Below, piece by piece: positions 6,877-14,574 of a DNA stretch of 18,486 bases. How positions within the stretch are numbered: the stretch's first letter is position 1; every line of letters begins with the position of its first letter. The notes beneath the pieces are model-generated. The model saw only the letters and a list, made by a program, of their open reading frames with translations. It was not told the origin of the DNA and searched no databases. Source of the DNA: CALRGE01 sp964365765 (GTDB lineage: Bacteria; Patescibacteriota; Gracilibacteria; UBA1369; 2-02-FULL-48-14); assembly GCA_964365765.1 (NCBI GenBank), contig CAYIRB010000013.1, positions 1 to 18,486 of the forward strand. Direction: 5' to 3'. The translations under genes and the position numbers were made by a program.

Positions 6877-7806
6877 ATGCAAATGAACAAAAATGGAATT
6901 TATATTAAAGAACCTACTACAAAACAGGCAGTGCTGGCGACTTTGGCCTACTTTAATATTTTCGGGATACCCCTCACAAGGCACGAGTTATCGGAATACC
7001 TTATTTTCAAAACCGTCGACCAAAATAAAATCGATATCTATTTGAAAGAAAGCCCGCTAATTAGAAGCGAAGACGGTTATTTTTCATTGGGACTGGATAA
7101 ACGCGATTTTCAAGCGAAATTCGACAGGTCGAAACAATTCTGGAAAAAAGTAATGCGTTTCCAATTTTTGTTTTCTATTTGCCCATTCGTGAAATTAGTA
7201 TGCGTTTGCAACAGTCTTTGCATAAACGCAACCGACCAAAACAGCGACATAGACCTTCTGGTAATTACCAAGAAAAACAGGCTTTTCATGGCAAGATTAT
7301 TCATTACCTTGTTGACTTCGATTTTCGGTGTGCGCAGACACGGTAATAAAATTACAAAAAGATTTTGTTTAAGTTTTTTTATTTCTGAAAATAATTTGGA
7401 TCTTTCGAAAATCGCCATCGAGCCGCATGACATATATTTGGCATATTGGATTAAAACGCTTCAACCCATTTCCGGCGATTACGAAACATACGAAAAATTA
7501 TTAAAAGAAAACGGGGGTTTTCTAAAGAGCTATTTCCCAAATCCGGCCCTGCCAAATAAAAGGTACTTTAGAAAGACCGCCGCGCCGGTGAACACACTGA
7601 AAAATATATTTGAGAAAATGCTGGGAGCGTCAAGCTTGAACGAAAAGATTAGGGCCTACCAACTTTGGCGAGCGCATTCGAAAATGGAGGCTTTGCCGGA
7701 TAAATCCGGAACCATAATAAGCGGGGAAATGTTAAAATTTCACGACAATGATTTGCGGAATCAGATTAAAGATAATTGGGAATCCGCTTTAAAGAAGATT
7801 TTTTAG
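6877..7806 (+). CDS. Winged-helix plus nucleotidyltransferase-like protein
   Basis: The protein has about 309 residues. Its N-terminal ~75 residues look like a winged-helix segment (AVLATLAYFNIFGIPLTRHEL). A polymerase-beta-type nucleotidyltransferase core follows, with NSLCINATDQNSDIDLLVIT: SDID supplies the two metal-binding aspartates, but the usual GS of the motif reads NS. The C-terminal half is helical and not assigned. Similar proteins are common in Patescibacteria and their substrates are unknown. The start is unsure: GTG at 6865 and ATGs at 6877 and 6883 are all in frame, and none has a clear ribosome binding site. It is divergent from uvrC with only ~32 bp between, and overlaps the convergent der by 41 bp. 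Confidence 0.75.
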   Translation: MQMNKNGIYIKEPTTKQAVLATLAYFNIFGIPLTRHELSEYLIFKTVDQNKIDIYLKESPLIRSEDGYFSLGLDKRDFQAKFDRSKQFWKKVMRFQFLFSICPFVKLVCVCNSLCINATDQNSDIDLLVITKKNRLFMARLFITLLTSIFGVRRHGNKITKRFCLSFFISENNLDLSKIAIEPHDIYLAYWIKTLQPISGDYETYEKLLKENGGFLKSYFPNPALPNKRYFRKTAAPVNTLKNIFEKMLGASSLNEKIRAYQLWRAHSKMEALPDKSGTIISGEMLKFHDNDLRNQIKDNWESALKKIF

Positions 7807-9154
7807 ACCTCCTGTTCATAGGATCGCCCTCTTTTTTGAAAATCATTTTAAGTCCGGTTCCGCTGAAACCGAAAGCGTCTCTCAAAGAATTTTCAAGGTA
7901 GCGATAGTAAGAAAAATGCATGATTTGAGGCCATCTGCATGTATACATAAAGACGGGCGGGTTCGTATCGATTTGTTCAACTTTTAGTATCTCAAACTTT
8001 CTTTTACCCCTACTGGAATTTGCGGGATGTTTTCTTAAGGCTCCGTCCAACCACACGTCCAAATCTTGCTGTGGAATAATTTTACTGCGTTCCGCGCTGA
8101 TTTCAATAGCCAAATCCAATATCTTGTTTAAATTTTTCTTATCTTTTCCGGATGTGAAAACAAGAGACACCCAAGGCAAGTACGGCATGTCTTTTTTAAG
8201 CTGATAAATGCTTTGATTCTCCCGTTCATCCAACTCCTCCCCTTTCACGGTATCTATTTTATTCAAGGCCAAAATCATGCCTTTATTCTGTTCGAGTATA
8301 AATTCACTGATATGGCAATCTTGATTTGTCACACCTTCTTCAAAATTAATCAGAAGCACGCATATATCCGCCAACTCCAAAGCTTGCAGGGCGCGAAGGG
8401 CGCTGTATTTTTCAAGCCCTTTTTCAATATCCCCGCGTCTGCGCAAACCGGCTGTGTCAATTAAAACAAACTTATTTCCATTATACTCAAAAGGAATTTC
8501 AGTGGCATCCCGAGTCGTTCCAGGCACTTCCGAGGTTACCACTTCGTTTTTTCCCAAAATGCCGTTCACCATTGTGGACTTTCCAACGTTGGGCCTTCCC
8601 AGAAAGGCGATTCGAATGCCTGCGCTTCCATCATTTTCCTCCTCGGGTTCAAAGTGCAAGGCTTTTAATTCAATTTCGATTTCTTCCTCCAATTCATCCA
8701 GTCCCATCGCGTGCAAAGCGCTTACCGCGACAGGCTCGCCGAAACCGAGTTCAAAAAAATTATAACGCTGATCTTCATATGCTTCATTATCGCATTTATT
8801 CGCAACCAATATGACGGGTTTCTTGGATTTCCGCAAAAGTTCGGCGGCAAAAAAATCATCGGAAGTAAGATCGCTACGCACGTCGACCGTCAAAACAATC
8901 ACATCGGCTCCGTCAATCGCTATTTTCGACTGCTCCTGCACATTCGTTTCGATATCGTTTCCGGTTTTTACTTCCAGACCGCCGGTATCGACCAGAATAA
9001 CTTTTATTCCGTTTATGTCGAACTTCCCGTAAAGTCTGTCTCGAGTTGTCCCCGGAATATTTGACTCAATCGCCTGTCTCTTTCCGAGCAGACGATTAAA
9101 AATGGTTGACTTACCTACATTGGGACGGCCTACAATGGCTACGACTGCTGACAT
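7766..9154 (-). CDS. der: Ribosome biogenesis GTPase Der (EngA)
   Basis: Der is an essential 50S-assembly GTPase with tandem G domains. The 462-residue protein shows G domain 1 with GRPNVGKST (9-17), DTGG and NKCD, and G domain 2 with GRPNVGKST (186-194), DTAG and NKID. A C-terminal KH-like domain follows from about 365, ending in a basic tail (MNRRSKKSSLKRIPNYL) typical of Der. Length is normal. The ATG at 9154 is only 4 bp from the divergent yggS start, so its promoter must lie inside yggS. A weak candidate on the minus strand is TTGTGA (9205-9200), 17 bp, then TATTTT (9182-9177), with no clear ribosome binding site. Confidence 0.96.
   Translation of the reverse strand: MSAVVAIVGRPNVGKSTIFNRLLGKRQAIESNIPGTTRDRLYGKFDINGIKVILVDTGGLEVKTGNDIETNVQEQSKIAIDGADVIVLTVDVRSDLTSDDFFAAELLRKSKKPVILVANKCDNEAYEDQRYNFFELGFGEPVAVSALHAMGLDELEEEIEIELKALHFEPEEENDGSAGIRIAFLGRPNVGKSTMVNGILGKNEVVTSEVPGTTRDATEIPFEYNGNKFVLIDTAGLRRRGDIEKGLEKYSALRALQALELADICVLLINFEEGVTNQDCHISEFILEQNKGMILALNKIDTVKGEELDERENQSIYQLKKDMPYLPWVSLVFTSGKDKKNLNKILDLAIEISAERSKIIPQQDLDVWLDGALRKHPANSSRGKRKFEILKVEQIDTNPPVFMYTCRWPQIMHFSYYRYLENSLRDAFGFSGTGLKMIFKKEGDPMNRRSKKSSLKRIPNYL
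9106..9136 (+). promoter_or_regulatory. Possible yggS promoter inside der
   Basis: TTGACT (9106-9111) and TACAAT (9131-9136) are each one base from consensus but are 19 bp apart, slightly long. Transcription would begin near 9143, about 16 bases before the yggS ATG. The elements lie over the codons for the first G motif of Der on the other strand, so the match may be accidental. Confidence 0.3.
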
Positions 9155-9158
9155 AATA

Positions 9159-9782
9159 ATGGAAAAAACGGTTCACAAAATAACAAACATTAATAGAAAT
9201 CACAAGATAGTTCTTGTGATAAAAAATCGCGGCATTAAAGAAATTCTTGAAATACTGCGGCAAACAGGTATAAAACGACTTGCCGAAAACAGATTGGATG
9301 AAGCGGAAAAAAAATTCCCAACACTTCATCCCGGGATAGAAAAACATTTTATCGGCAAACTTCAATCGCGAAAAATAAAGGAAATCGTTCGGCTGTTTGA
9401 CGTCATTCAAAGTATGGAAAATATTTCTCAGGCTGAAAAAATCAATGCCGTCGGCAAAAAAATAAAAGTGATGATTCAAGTGAATATTTCCCGATTGCCG
9501 CAACGGTGCGGTGTCATGCCCGAAAATTTCAAATCTTTATTGTTATCATTGAAAAAATTCACGAATTTGGAAATCATCGGAGTCATGGGATTGGCGAGCG
9601 CCGATCAAAAAAAAGCTCGCGCTGAATTCAAACTGTTAAAAACCCTGCAAGGCGATCTGAAGGAATGTTCCATGGGCATGAGCGACGATTACCAAATCGC
9701 AATGGAAGAAGGCTCTACAATGCTCAGACTCGGCCGTATAATGTTTGAAGACGCCTTGCCACAAACACGCAAGTATGAGTAA
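9159..9782 (+). CDS. yggS: YggS/PLPBP-family pyridoxal phosphate homeostasis protein
   Basis: The 207-residue product matches the YggS family, single-domain fold-type III PLP-binding proteins that help control vitamin B6 and amino acid pools. Visible motifs are HFIGKLQSRK (63-72), MIQVNIS (105-111) and the C-terminal SMGMSDDYQIAMEEGSTMLRLG. AEN at 42-44 corresponds to the family GEN. Lys22 in LVIKNRG aligns with the PLP-binding lysine of the usual VAVSK motif. The family is normally about 225-235 residues, and here the first helix before the PLP lysine is shortened. The frame stays open to 9102, but that would overlap der. ATG 9159 was chosen because homologous sequence begins after it. The TAA abuts the next ATG. 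Confidence 0.82.
   Translation: MEKTVHKITNINRNHKIVLVIKNRGIKEILEILRQTGIKRLAENRLDEAEKKFPTLHPGIEKHFIGKLQSRKIKEIVRLFDVIQSMENISQAEKINAVGKKIKVMIQVNISRLPQRCGVMPENFKSLLLSLKKFTNLEIIGVMGLASADQKKARAEFKLLKTLQGDLKECSMGMSDDYQIAMEEGSTMLRLGRIMFEDALPQTRKYE
9199..9220. repeat. 22-bp dyad in the 5' coding region of yggS
   Basis: ATCACAAGA, TAGT, TCTTGTGAT: perfect 9-bp inverted repeat with a 4-base spacer, 45-66 bases upstream of the divergent der start and overlapping the weak der -35. It encodes HKIVLVI of YggS. It could be an operator or an RNA hairpin in the der leader, or chance. Confidence 0.4.
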
Positions 9783-10280
9783 ATGTACCGAGATATGAAA
9801 TTCACCAATTACCTTTCCGCCACAATAGTTTTATTGTTTCTTTTGGTGAACCAGGTTTTTGCGGCGGAAGGAGACCCGTCAACAACACTGCTTCCAAGTA
9901 GTAGTGATGTCAATGCATCGACGGAACAAGAATGCACAGCGGATTTATATGACTACAAAGGAGTGGAACTTGAAGAATCATTTAAAAATGGAACATACGT
10001 AGATAGAGATTATATTCTTGGCTGTGCAATCAAAAGTGGTTATATAAAATTTTGGATGCTACCATACTTTATCAAATACATCCTTGAATGGGTTATCAAC
10101 CTGGCCGGATTAATATCCATATTAATGATTCTGGTCGGTGCGTATTACTACATATATGGAGGAATAACGGATGATAAAACAAAAGGCAAGAATGTTATTC
10201 TGTACGCGATCGGGGGCCTGATTTTAACAAGCATCGCGTGGTTCCTGGTAAACGTTGTTCTATTAGCCATAACAAATTAA
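9783..10280 (+). CDS. Pilin-like small membrane protein (T4SS pilin / VirB2-like)
   Basis: The 165-residue protein begins with a signal peptide (hydrophobic 9-24, likely cleavage around FAA, 26-28). A hydrophilic outer segment with two cysteines (51 and 81) follows, then two transmembrane helices (about 102-124 and 138-163). Between the helices is the short polar loop YGGITDDKTKGKN. The two-helix arrangement with YGG...KG...LYAIGGLILT is characteristic of the type IV secretion pilin-like family common in Patescibacteria. The exact function is unknown, and no VirB4, VirB6 or VirD4 gene is in the window. Starts ATG 9783 and 9795 are both possible; 9783 directly follows the yggS stop. Confidence 0.75.
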   Translation: MYRDMKFTNYLSATIVLLFLLVNQVFAAEGDPSTTLLPSSSDVNASTEQECTADLYDYKGVELEESFKNGTYVDRDYILGCAIKSGYIKFWMLPYFIKYILEWVINLAGLISILMILVGAYYYIYGGITDDKTKGKNVILYAIGGLILTSIAWFLVNVVLLAITN

Positions 10281-10283
10281 AAC

Positions 10284-11507
10284 ATGGAAAAAGGATTCAA
10301 TTTCAACAATTTATTAAAATCAACCGGTAAAAGCGTTTTCAAATTCAAGCGCAAAGTGGAGCAGTTGAAAAAAAGACAGGCTGAATTGTTCGAAAAATCC
10401 ATTCACGAACCCGCAAAACCGAAAAGGGAAAAAATCGATACGATGTTGATTGAATTTTCTCTGGCAAACGTGGCCAAAGCCACAGCCGTTGTAATCGGTC
10501 TCGCAATTTTGACGCAATTTTTAGGCGAAATTTCCGAAATAATCATCATTTTCTTTGTATCGTATTTATTTTCGGCCGCGCTTCATCCCACGGTTAAGAA
10601 TTTCGAAAAGTATAAAATTCCCAAGGCCGTATCAATTTTGGGGATTTATCTAATTTTTCTTCTCATTTTAGGCTATTTCATCACGCAATTGGTGCCACTT
10701 ATCGCTATCCAAATTATCGAACTGGCGAAAAATCTGACAAATATAATCAATAACCTCACGAATGAAAACCTTGCAAACAATATATTCCTTCAACCGGTGC
10801 AAGGGATTATAAATGACATCCTTAAGGGAATAAACCGTGAATTGATAATATTCGAACTAAAGCAATATCTGGAAAACATCGGCACCCAGTTGCAGTTTTT
10901 TGCGGGAAACACATTCGCGGTCATTAAAACGCTATTCCACGGGGTACTGAATTTCATAATTGTTTTGGTATTAACATTCTTCCTTACACTGGAAGAAAGA
11001 GGAGTCAATCGTTTTTTCGTCTCACTTTTCCCCTCCAAACACGGCCAATACATTATTGAAAAAATAGAAATAGTTAAACAGAAAGTCGGATTTTGGCTGA
11101 GAGGAATGGTGATGATGATGATATTGATGTTCGCGCTGACATTGCTCGGCTTGCTGATTCTGCGGGTGGATTACGCCTTAACGCTCGCCTTAATGGTGGG
11201 AATCGGTGAAATAATTCCGGTATTGGGAATCGTAACGGCGGGCATAGCATCGGTCTTGGTCGCGTTTAATCAGTCACCATGGCTCAGTCTTTGGGTTTTA
11301 TGTTTGTTTGTCGTCTTGCAGCAAATGGAGGGACACGTATTGGTGCCTTTGATTATGCGCAAAGCGCTCGGCTTAAGTCCCATCATCATCATCCTGGCGA
11401 TATTAATCGGATACACCACGCTCGGCATTTTGGGCATGCTTATCGCGATTCCGGTTACAACATGCCTTTCAATTTTTGTTTCCGACTATACGGACAAAGA
11501 AAAGTAG
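10284..11507 (+). CDS. AI-2E family transporter (UPF0118, PerM/YdiK-like)
   Basis: A 407-residue polytopic membrane protein. After a charged cytoplasmic N-terminus (1-57) come hydrophobic segments at about 64-80, 86-101, 114-140, 213-236 and 274-330. The last segments are at 333-347 and 367-397. The amphipathic region at 140-205 and the signature QMEGHVLVPLIMRKALGLSP (347-366) mark the family. Members include TqsA, reported to export autoinducer-2, and Na+/H+ antiporters, so the substrate here cannot be inferred from sequence. The gene lies 3 bases after the pilin-like gene, and the 3' end overlaps the convergent glycosyltransferase gene by 39 bp. Confidence 0.88.
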   Translation: MEKGFNFNNLLKSTGKSVFKFKRKVEQLKKRQAELFEKSIHEPAKPKREKIDTMLIEFSLANVAKATAVVIGLAILTQFLGEISEIIIIFFVSYLFSAALHPTVKNFEKYKIPKAVSILGIYLIFLLILGYFITQLVPLIAIQIIELAKNLTNIINNLTNENLANNIFLQPVQGIINDILKGINRELIIFELKQYLENIGTQLQFFAGNTFAVIKTLFHGVLNFIIVLVLTFFLTLEERGVNRFFVSLFPSKHGQYIIEKIEIVKQKVGFWLRGMVMMMILMFALTLLGLLILRVDYALTLALMVGIGEIIPVLGIVTAGIASVLVAFNQSPWLSLWVLCLFVVLQQMEGHVLVPLIMRKALGLSPIIIILAILIGYTTLGILGMLIAIPVTTCLSIFVSDYTDKEK

Positions 11508-12530
11508 AGCTCTTTTGGCCGCGCTCTCCCAATTATAGTCCCCTCTCAACGCGGGCACTTCCCCGTATCCCATTAAACATTTTTTTACCGCGCAAATTAA
11601 GTCCGCATGACTTTTGACGAAAGAATTAGATTTATAAAGCTCCCGATGCACGGCTATATCGCTAAGAATGACCGGGCATTTTGCTTTCACGGCCTCCAGC
11701 GCGGGTAAATCAAAACCCTCATACAAACTCAGTGCGAGCAAGCCGGCGGCGTGTTTTAAAAGCCATAATTTCTCTCCATCGCTGATTTCATCCAAAATTA
11801 TCAGATTTTTTAACTTATGACGATTCGGCATGAATGAAAACCTGCCGTCCGTCTTTTTATAACCTGCAATTACAAAATTCACGTTAGGAAAAAATTCAGC
11901 CAAGGCAAAAATTTTCTTCAGGCCCTTGCGGGGATCCGCCGGGGCTATAGTAAGAAAAAAAGGACGGGATGCAATTTTCTTGACGGACGTAGGCTCACGC
12001 ATCACTTTAGCCAAGACCGCCCCTTCATAAGTAACTTCAAACGGCGGCGCGCTAATACCCAAACCCGACGCTGTAGACAAACTCGGAGTTAAGATGCCGC
12101 TCGCGATTTTCTTGAGTCGATTGTAGGAAAAAATCGAGTGCCAAATCCTGCTCTTAAAGGATAAAGTGCGCGGATAAAGTTCGGGTACGAAATCATGTAT
12201 GGTGAAAACTACGGGAATATTCGTTTTATAAAAAGGTCTCCTGTCGGGTATCCATATCAAATCGGGCCTCCGTTCGAAATAATTCGACGGAAGATCGGGA
12301 AAGACAAAGACCGATTGCAAATGAAACTTTGTATTTGAAAGCGGAATGTGAACAGTTAAAGGAAACAATTCATGAATAATTTCAGAACGCCTTCCAGACT
12401 GGTAAAAAGGCAGGATTTCCAAATCCGGAAGCTTACACATCTCAACAAGCATCCTTTTCGTATAAACCTTTACCCCGCTCTCAAAATCTTCAAGCAGAGG
12501 CCGCAAATCTACCGCTATTCTTAATCGCAT
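11469..12530 (-). CDS. Glycosyltransferase family 4 (GT-B) enzyme
   Basis: This 353-residue GT-B protein has the N-terminal acceptor half with DLRPLLEDFESGV (Gly19 region). The C-terminal Rossmann half contains TIAPADPRKGL, with the donor-phosphate-binding Arg/Lys at 201-202. It also has the EX7E motif E271-GFDLPAL-E279 that contacts the nucleotide sugar. It would transfer a sugar from a nucleotide-sugar donor to a lipid-linked or polysaccharide acceptor at the inner face of the membrane, with sugar identity unknown. It starts at ATG 12530 inside the 3' end of the Wzz-like gene (41-bp overlap), which indicates coupled translation, and it is the last gene of the operon. Confidence 0.88.
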   Translation of the reverse strand: MRLRIAVDLRPLLEDFESGVKVYTKRMLVEMCKLPDLEILPFYQSGRRSEIIHELFPLTVHIPLSNTKFHLQSVFVFPDLPSNYFERRPDLIWIPDRRPFYKTNIPVVFTIHDFVPELYPRTLSFKSRIWHSIFSYNRLKKIASGILTPSLSTASGLGISAPPFEVTYEGAVLAKVMREPTSVKKIASRPFFLTIAPADPRKGLKKIFALAEFFPNVNFVIAGYKKTDGRFSFMPNRHKLKNLIILDEISDGEKLWLLKHAAGLLALSLYEGFDLPALEAVKAKCPVILSDIAVHRELYKSNSFVKSHADLICAVKKCLMGYGEVPALRGDYNWESAAKRALLFFVRIVGNKN

Positions 12531-13068
12531 ATTCCAAAGAAATCAGTGCAAGCGCCGTGGTTAAAAACGTTAGCATGGCAATCCCGGCCAAGGATTTAAT
12601 GCCGAAATCTGTGGGTTTCAAATCGCTGTACCGTGACAAAGCCACAACGTAACCCGCGTTCGTTTTACCGTCATATTCTTTAATTCTTCCATCGATCAAG
12701 TCTAAAAAAACTTCGCCAGCGCTCGAATTATAATCAGATGCAGCACCCGAGAGATTAAAAATAAGATTTTGTTTTTCTTGCCGGACACCGCTGAACTTCA
12801 AATGATAAGCAAGCTTTGCATCCAGTTCGGTGGAAAATGATGGTTCCGCCGTCCACGCCAAGACCAAGTCGGAAAAATGTTCGCTGGCCCTTTGCAATTC
12901 ATAAGACGACGATTCGTTTGCAAGAAGCTTCTGATTCACGCCGATTGTAATAAAAAGCAAGCCGCGAGATTCCGGATTTTTGAAATCATTGAAATATAAG
13001 AACCCTGCGCCTACCGAAGCCAACAAGGAAATCAAGAGTATCCAATAATGAACTTTCCGTATTATCAT
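12490..13068 (-). CDS. Two-TM Wzz-like (polysaccharide co-polymerase-like) protein
   Basis: The 192-residue protein has transmembrane segments at about 9-26 and 160-178, with a ~130-residue outer segment. This topology and the segment ASEHFSDLVLAWTAEPSFSTEL resemble the N-terminal region of Wzz/chain-length determinant proteins. The outer segment is much shorter than in enterobacterial Wzz, and no proline-rich motif next to TM2 or C-terminal tyrosine kinase domain is present. Position between two glycosyltransferase genes supports a role in polysaccharide length control or export. No Wzx or Wzy is in the window. The gap to the upstream gene is 4 bp. Confidence 0.62.
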   Translation of the reverse strand: MIIRKVHYWILLISLLASVGAGFLYFNDFKNPESRGLLFITIGVNQKLLANESSSYELQRASEHFSDLVLAWTAEPSFSTELDAKLAYHLKFSGVRQEKQNLIFNLSGAASDYNSSAGEVFLDLIDGRIKEYDGKTNAGYVVALSRYSDLKPTDFGIKSLAGIAMLTFLTTALALISLEYAIKNSGRFAASA

Positions 13069-13072
13069 GAAC

Positions 13073-14188
13073 CTAGACTAACATTTCCTTATGTTCTTTC
13101 CAAGCCCTCTCAAGGAAATGACTTATTTGCGTTCTGAATTTTGCAGGCGAAAAATTATCGACTCCCGAAGCGATAAGATGTGGATCCCAATCAAGCTTTT
13201 CAAAACGGGCGATCGCCTCGGTAAGCGATTCTACAGTCTGCTCCTCGAAAAAAATCCCGGAGACACCCTCGACAACGGTTTCCAATGCCCCGCCCTCGGC
13301 GTAAGCGATTACCGGAGTGCCTGAAGCCATTGCTTCCAGCGGCACAATCCCCAAATCTTCGGTCTGAGGAAAAATCAAGGCCTTAGCCGTCGCGTAAATA
13401 TTTCGCAGCTCGGCGTCCTCAACTCTTCCCAAAAATTCAATATTTGACTTGGCCGCCCGCTTCAACTTTCTAAATTCAGGGCCCTCCCCGACTATTTTTA
13501 AGGGCAATTTCAAACGGTTGAACGCCGCCACAAGCAGATCGAAACGCTTGTAGGGAATTAGCCTCCCTACCGCAAGATAGTAGTCGGAATGCACAGTCGA
13601 CATGGAAAAAATATTCAAATCGACCGGCGGATAAATAACAGTGCTCTCACGTCCGTAATACTTCTTAATTCTACGCGAAATATATTTGGAATTCGAAATA
13701 TAGAGATCCGGTCTCTCGGCGGCTACCCTGTCCCACTGTCGTATTCCGTGCAAAATGGGAGAATATAAAAAACGGAACGGTGAAAAAGTGCTGAAATTCT
13801 TTTGATACGAATGGGATTGATCCCAAACATAACGCATGGGCGAATGACAATACGTCACATGCAAAGTTCGTGGCAAAGTAATCACTCCTTTTGCCGCCGA
13901 ATGTGAAGAAGAAATTACCAAATCATATTCGGAAAGGTCGATTTTTTCAAAAGCGGAGGGCATGAAGGGCAAGTAAAGTCTGTGAAATGACCGCGCGAAG
14001 GGAAAATATTTAAGCGCGGATTCCCTGACATCGGAGTTTTTAAAGACCGGACAAGCGGATTTATTGTACAAACTAGTAAAAATTGGCGCTTTGGGAAAAA
14101 TTTTACTAAGCTCGAATACAACTCTTTCGGCTCCGGCGAAAACCGTAAGCCAATCACAAACGATAGCAATTTTTAAATCGTCAAGCAT
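13073..14188 (-). CDS. Glycosyltransferase family 4 (WbaZ-like mannosyltransferase type)
   Basis: The 371-residue GT-B protein starts with KIAIVCDWLTVFAGAERVV, where GAE (19-21) marks the acceptor-side loop. In the donor domain it has AVGRLIPYKRFD (Arg209, Lys214), VGEGPEF and the EX7E motif E277-DLGIVPL-E285. Segments such as HVTYCHSPMRYVWD are characteristic of a GT4 subgroup often annotated as mannosyltransferases of O-antigen or exopolysaccharide synthesis. The specific sugar is inference. It follows the STAS gene after 12 bp, and the Wzz-like gene follows after 4 bp. Confidence 0.9.
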   Translation of the reverse strand: MLDDLKIAIVCDWLTVFAGAERVVFELSKIFPKAPIFTSLYNKSACPVFKNSDVRESALKYFPFARSFHRLYLPFMPSAFEKIDLSEYDLVISSSHSAAKGVITLPRTLHVTYCHSPMRYVWDQSHSYQKNFSTFSPFRFLYSPILHGIRQWDRVAAERPDLYISNSKYISRRIKKYYGRESTVIYPPVDLNIFSMSTVHSDYYLAVGRLIPYKRFDLLVAAFNRLKLPLKIVGEGPEFRKLKRAAKSNIEFLGRVEDAELRNIYATAKALIFPQTEDLGIVPLEAMASGTPVIAYAEGGALETVVEGVSGIFFEEQTVESLTEAIARFEKLDWDPHLIASGVDNFSPAKFRTQISHFLERAWKEHKEMLV

Positions 14189-14200
14189 CTGTCCTGGGTA

Positions 14201-14572
14201 CTATTGCATTATAGCCAGCTTTGCCTCTTCAACACTAGGGTAAGCGTTAATCAACTGCGTCAAACCGACGACTTGGAGTATATCCAATATATTCTCGCGA
14301 GCCTGTGAAATAACCACTTTGCCCCCGTTGGCGGAAACTTTGCTGTACCAATCGGTCAAGTATCCGATAGATTTGGAATTCATATATTCCAAAGCGGAGA
14401 AATCAAAAATCAAATTTAGATTTTGAGGCGTCGCTTCAATCACCGAATAGATTTTCTTTGCTTCTTCGTCGACATTTGTTTCATCCAACTGTCCAGCAAC
14501 ATGCACGACTTTCGCAATCTTTCCATTCGGAAGATTTGCAACATCCTCAATTGTTATTTGTACGGCAGTCAT
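14201..14572 (-). CDS. STAS-domain anti-sigma factor antagonist (RsbV/SpoIIAA-like)
   Basis: This 123-residue single STAS domain has the pattern of RsbV and SpoIIAA. The strand VVHVAGQLDETNV lies at 22-34, and the phosphorylation loop FDFSALEYMNSKSIGYL follows at 56-72. By alignment with YMDSTGLG of B. subtilis RsbV, Ser66 matches the phosphorylated Ser56. The neighbouring Asp is Asn65, and Thr-Gly is Lys-Ser. In partner switching the unphosphorylated STAS protein binds the anti-sigma kinase and frees its target, while phosphorylation breaks the complex. The gene is 2 bases after the RsbW-like kinase gene, so the pair is very likely functional together. No PP2C phosphatase or sigma factor gene is in the window. 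Confidence 0.88.
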   Translation of the reverse strand: MTAVQITIEDVANLPNGKIAKVVHVAGQLDETNVDEEAKKIYSVIEATPQNLNLIFDFSALEYMNSKSIGYLTDWYSKVSANGGKVVISQARENILDILQVVGLTQLINAYPSVEEAKLAIMQ

Positions 14573-14574
14573 AA

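Noticed and set aside
7807..7840. T6 run after the nucleotidyltransferase gene as a terminator
   Set aside because: Only a 4-bp stem lies near it and is separated from the T run by several bases; it is explained by der codons on the other strand.
9102..9158. Longer yggS start overlapping the der 5' end
   Set aside because: The added residues are the antisense of the Der G1 motif and do not resemble a YggS N-terminus.
11430..11470. GGCATG...CATGCC inverted repeat near the end of the transporter gene
   Set aside because: The loop is over 20 bases, there is no T run on either strand, and it lies in conserved coding sequence; chance is sufficient.
14369..14384. Loss of the phosphorylated serine in the STAS protein
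   Set aside because: Counting against B. subtilis RsbV (Ser56) and SpoIIAA (Ser58) shows that the phospho-site is the first serine after Asp, which is kept here as Ser66.
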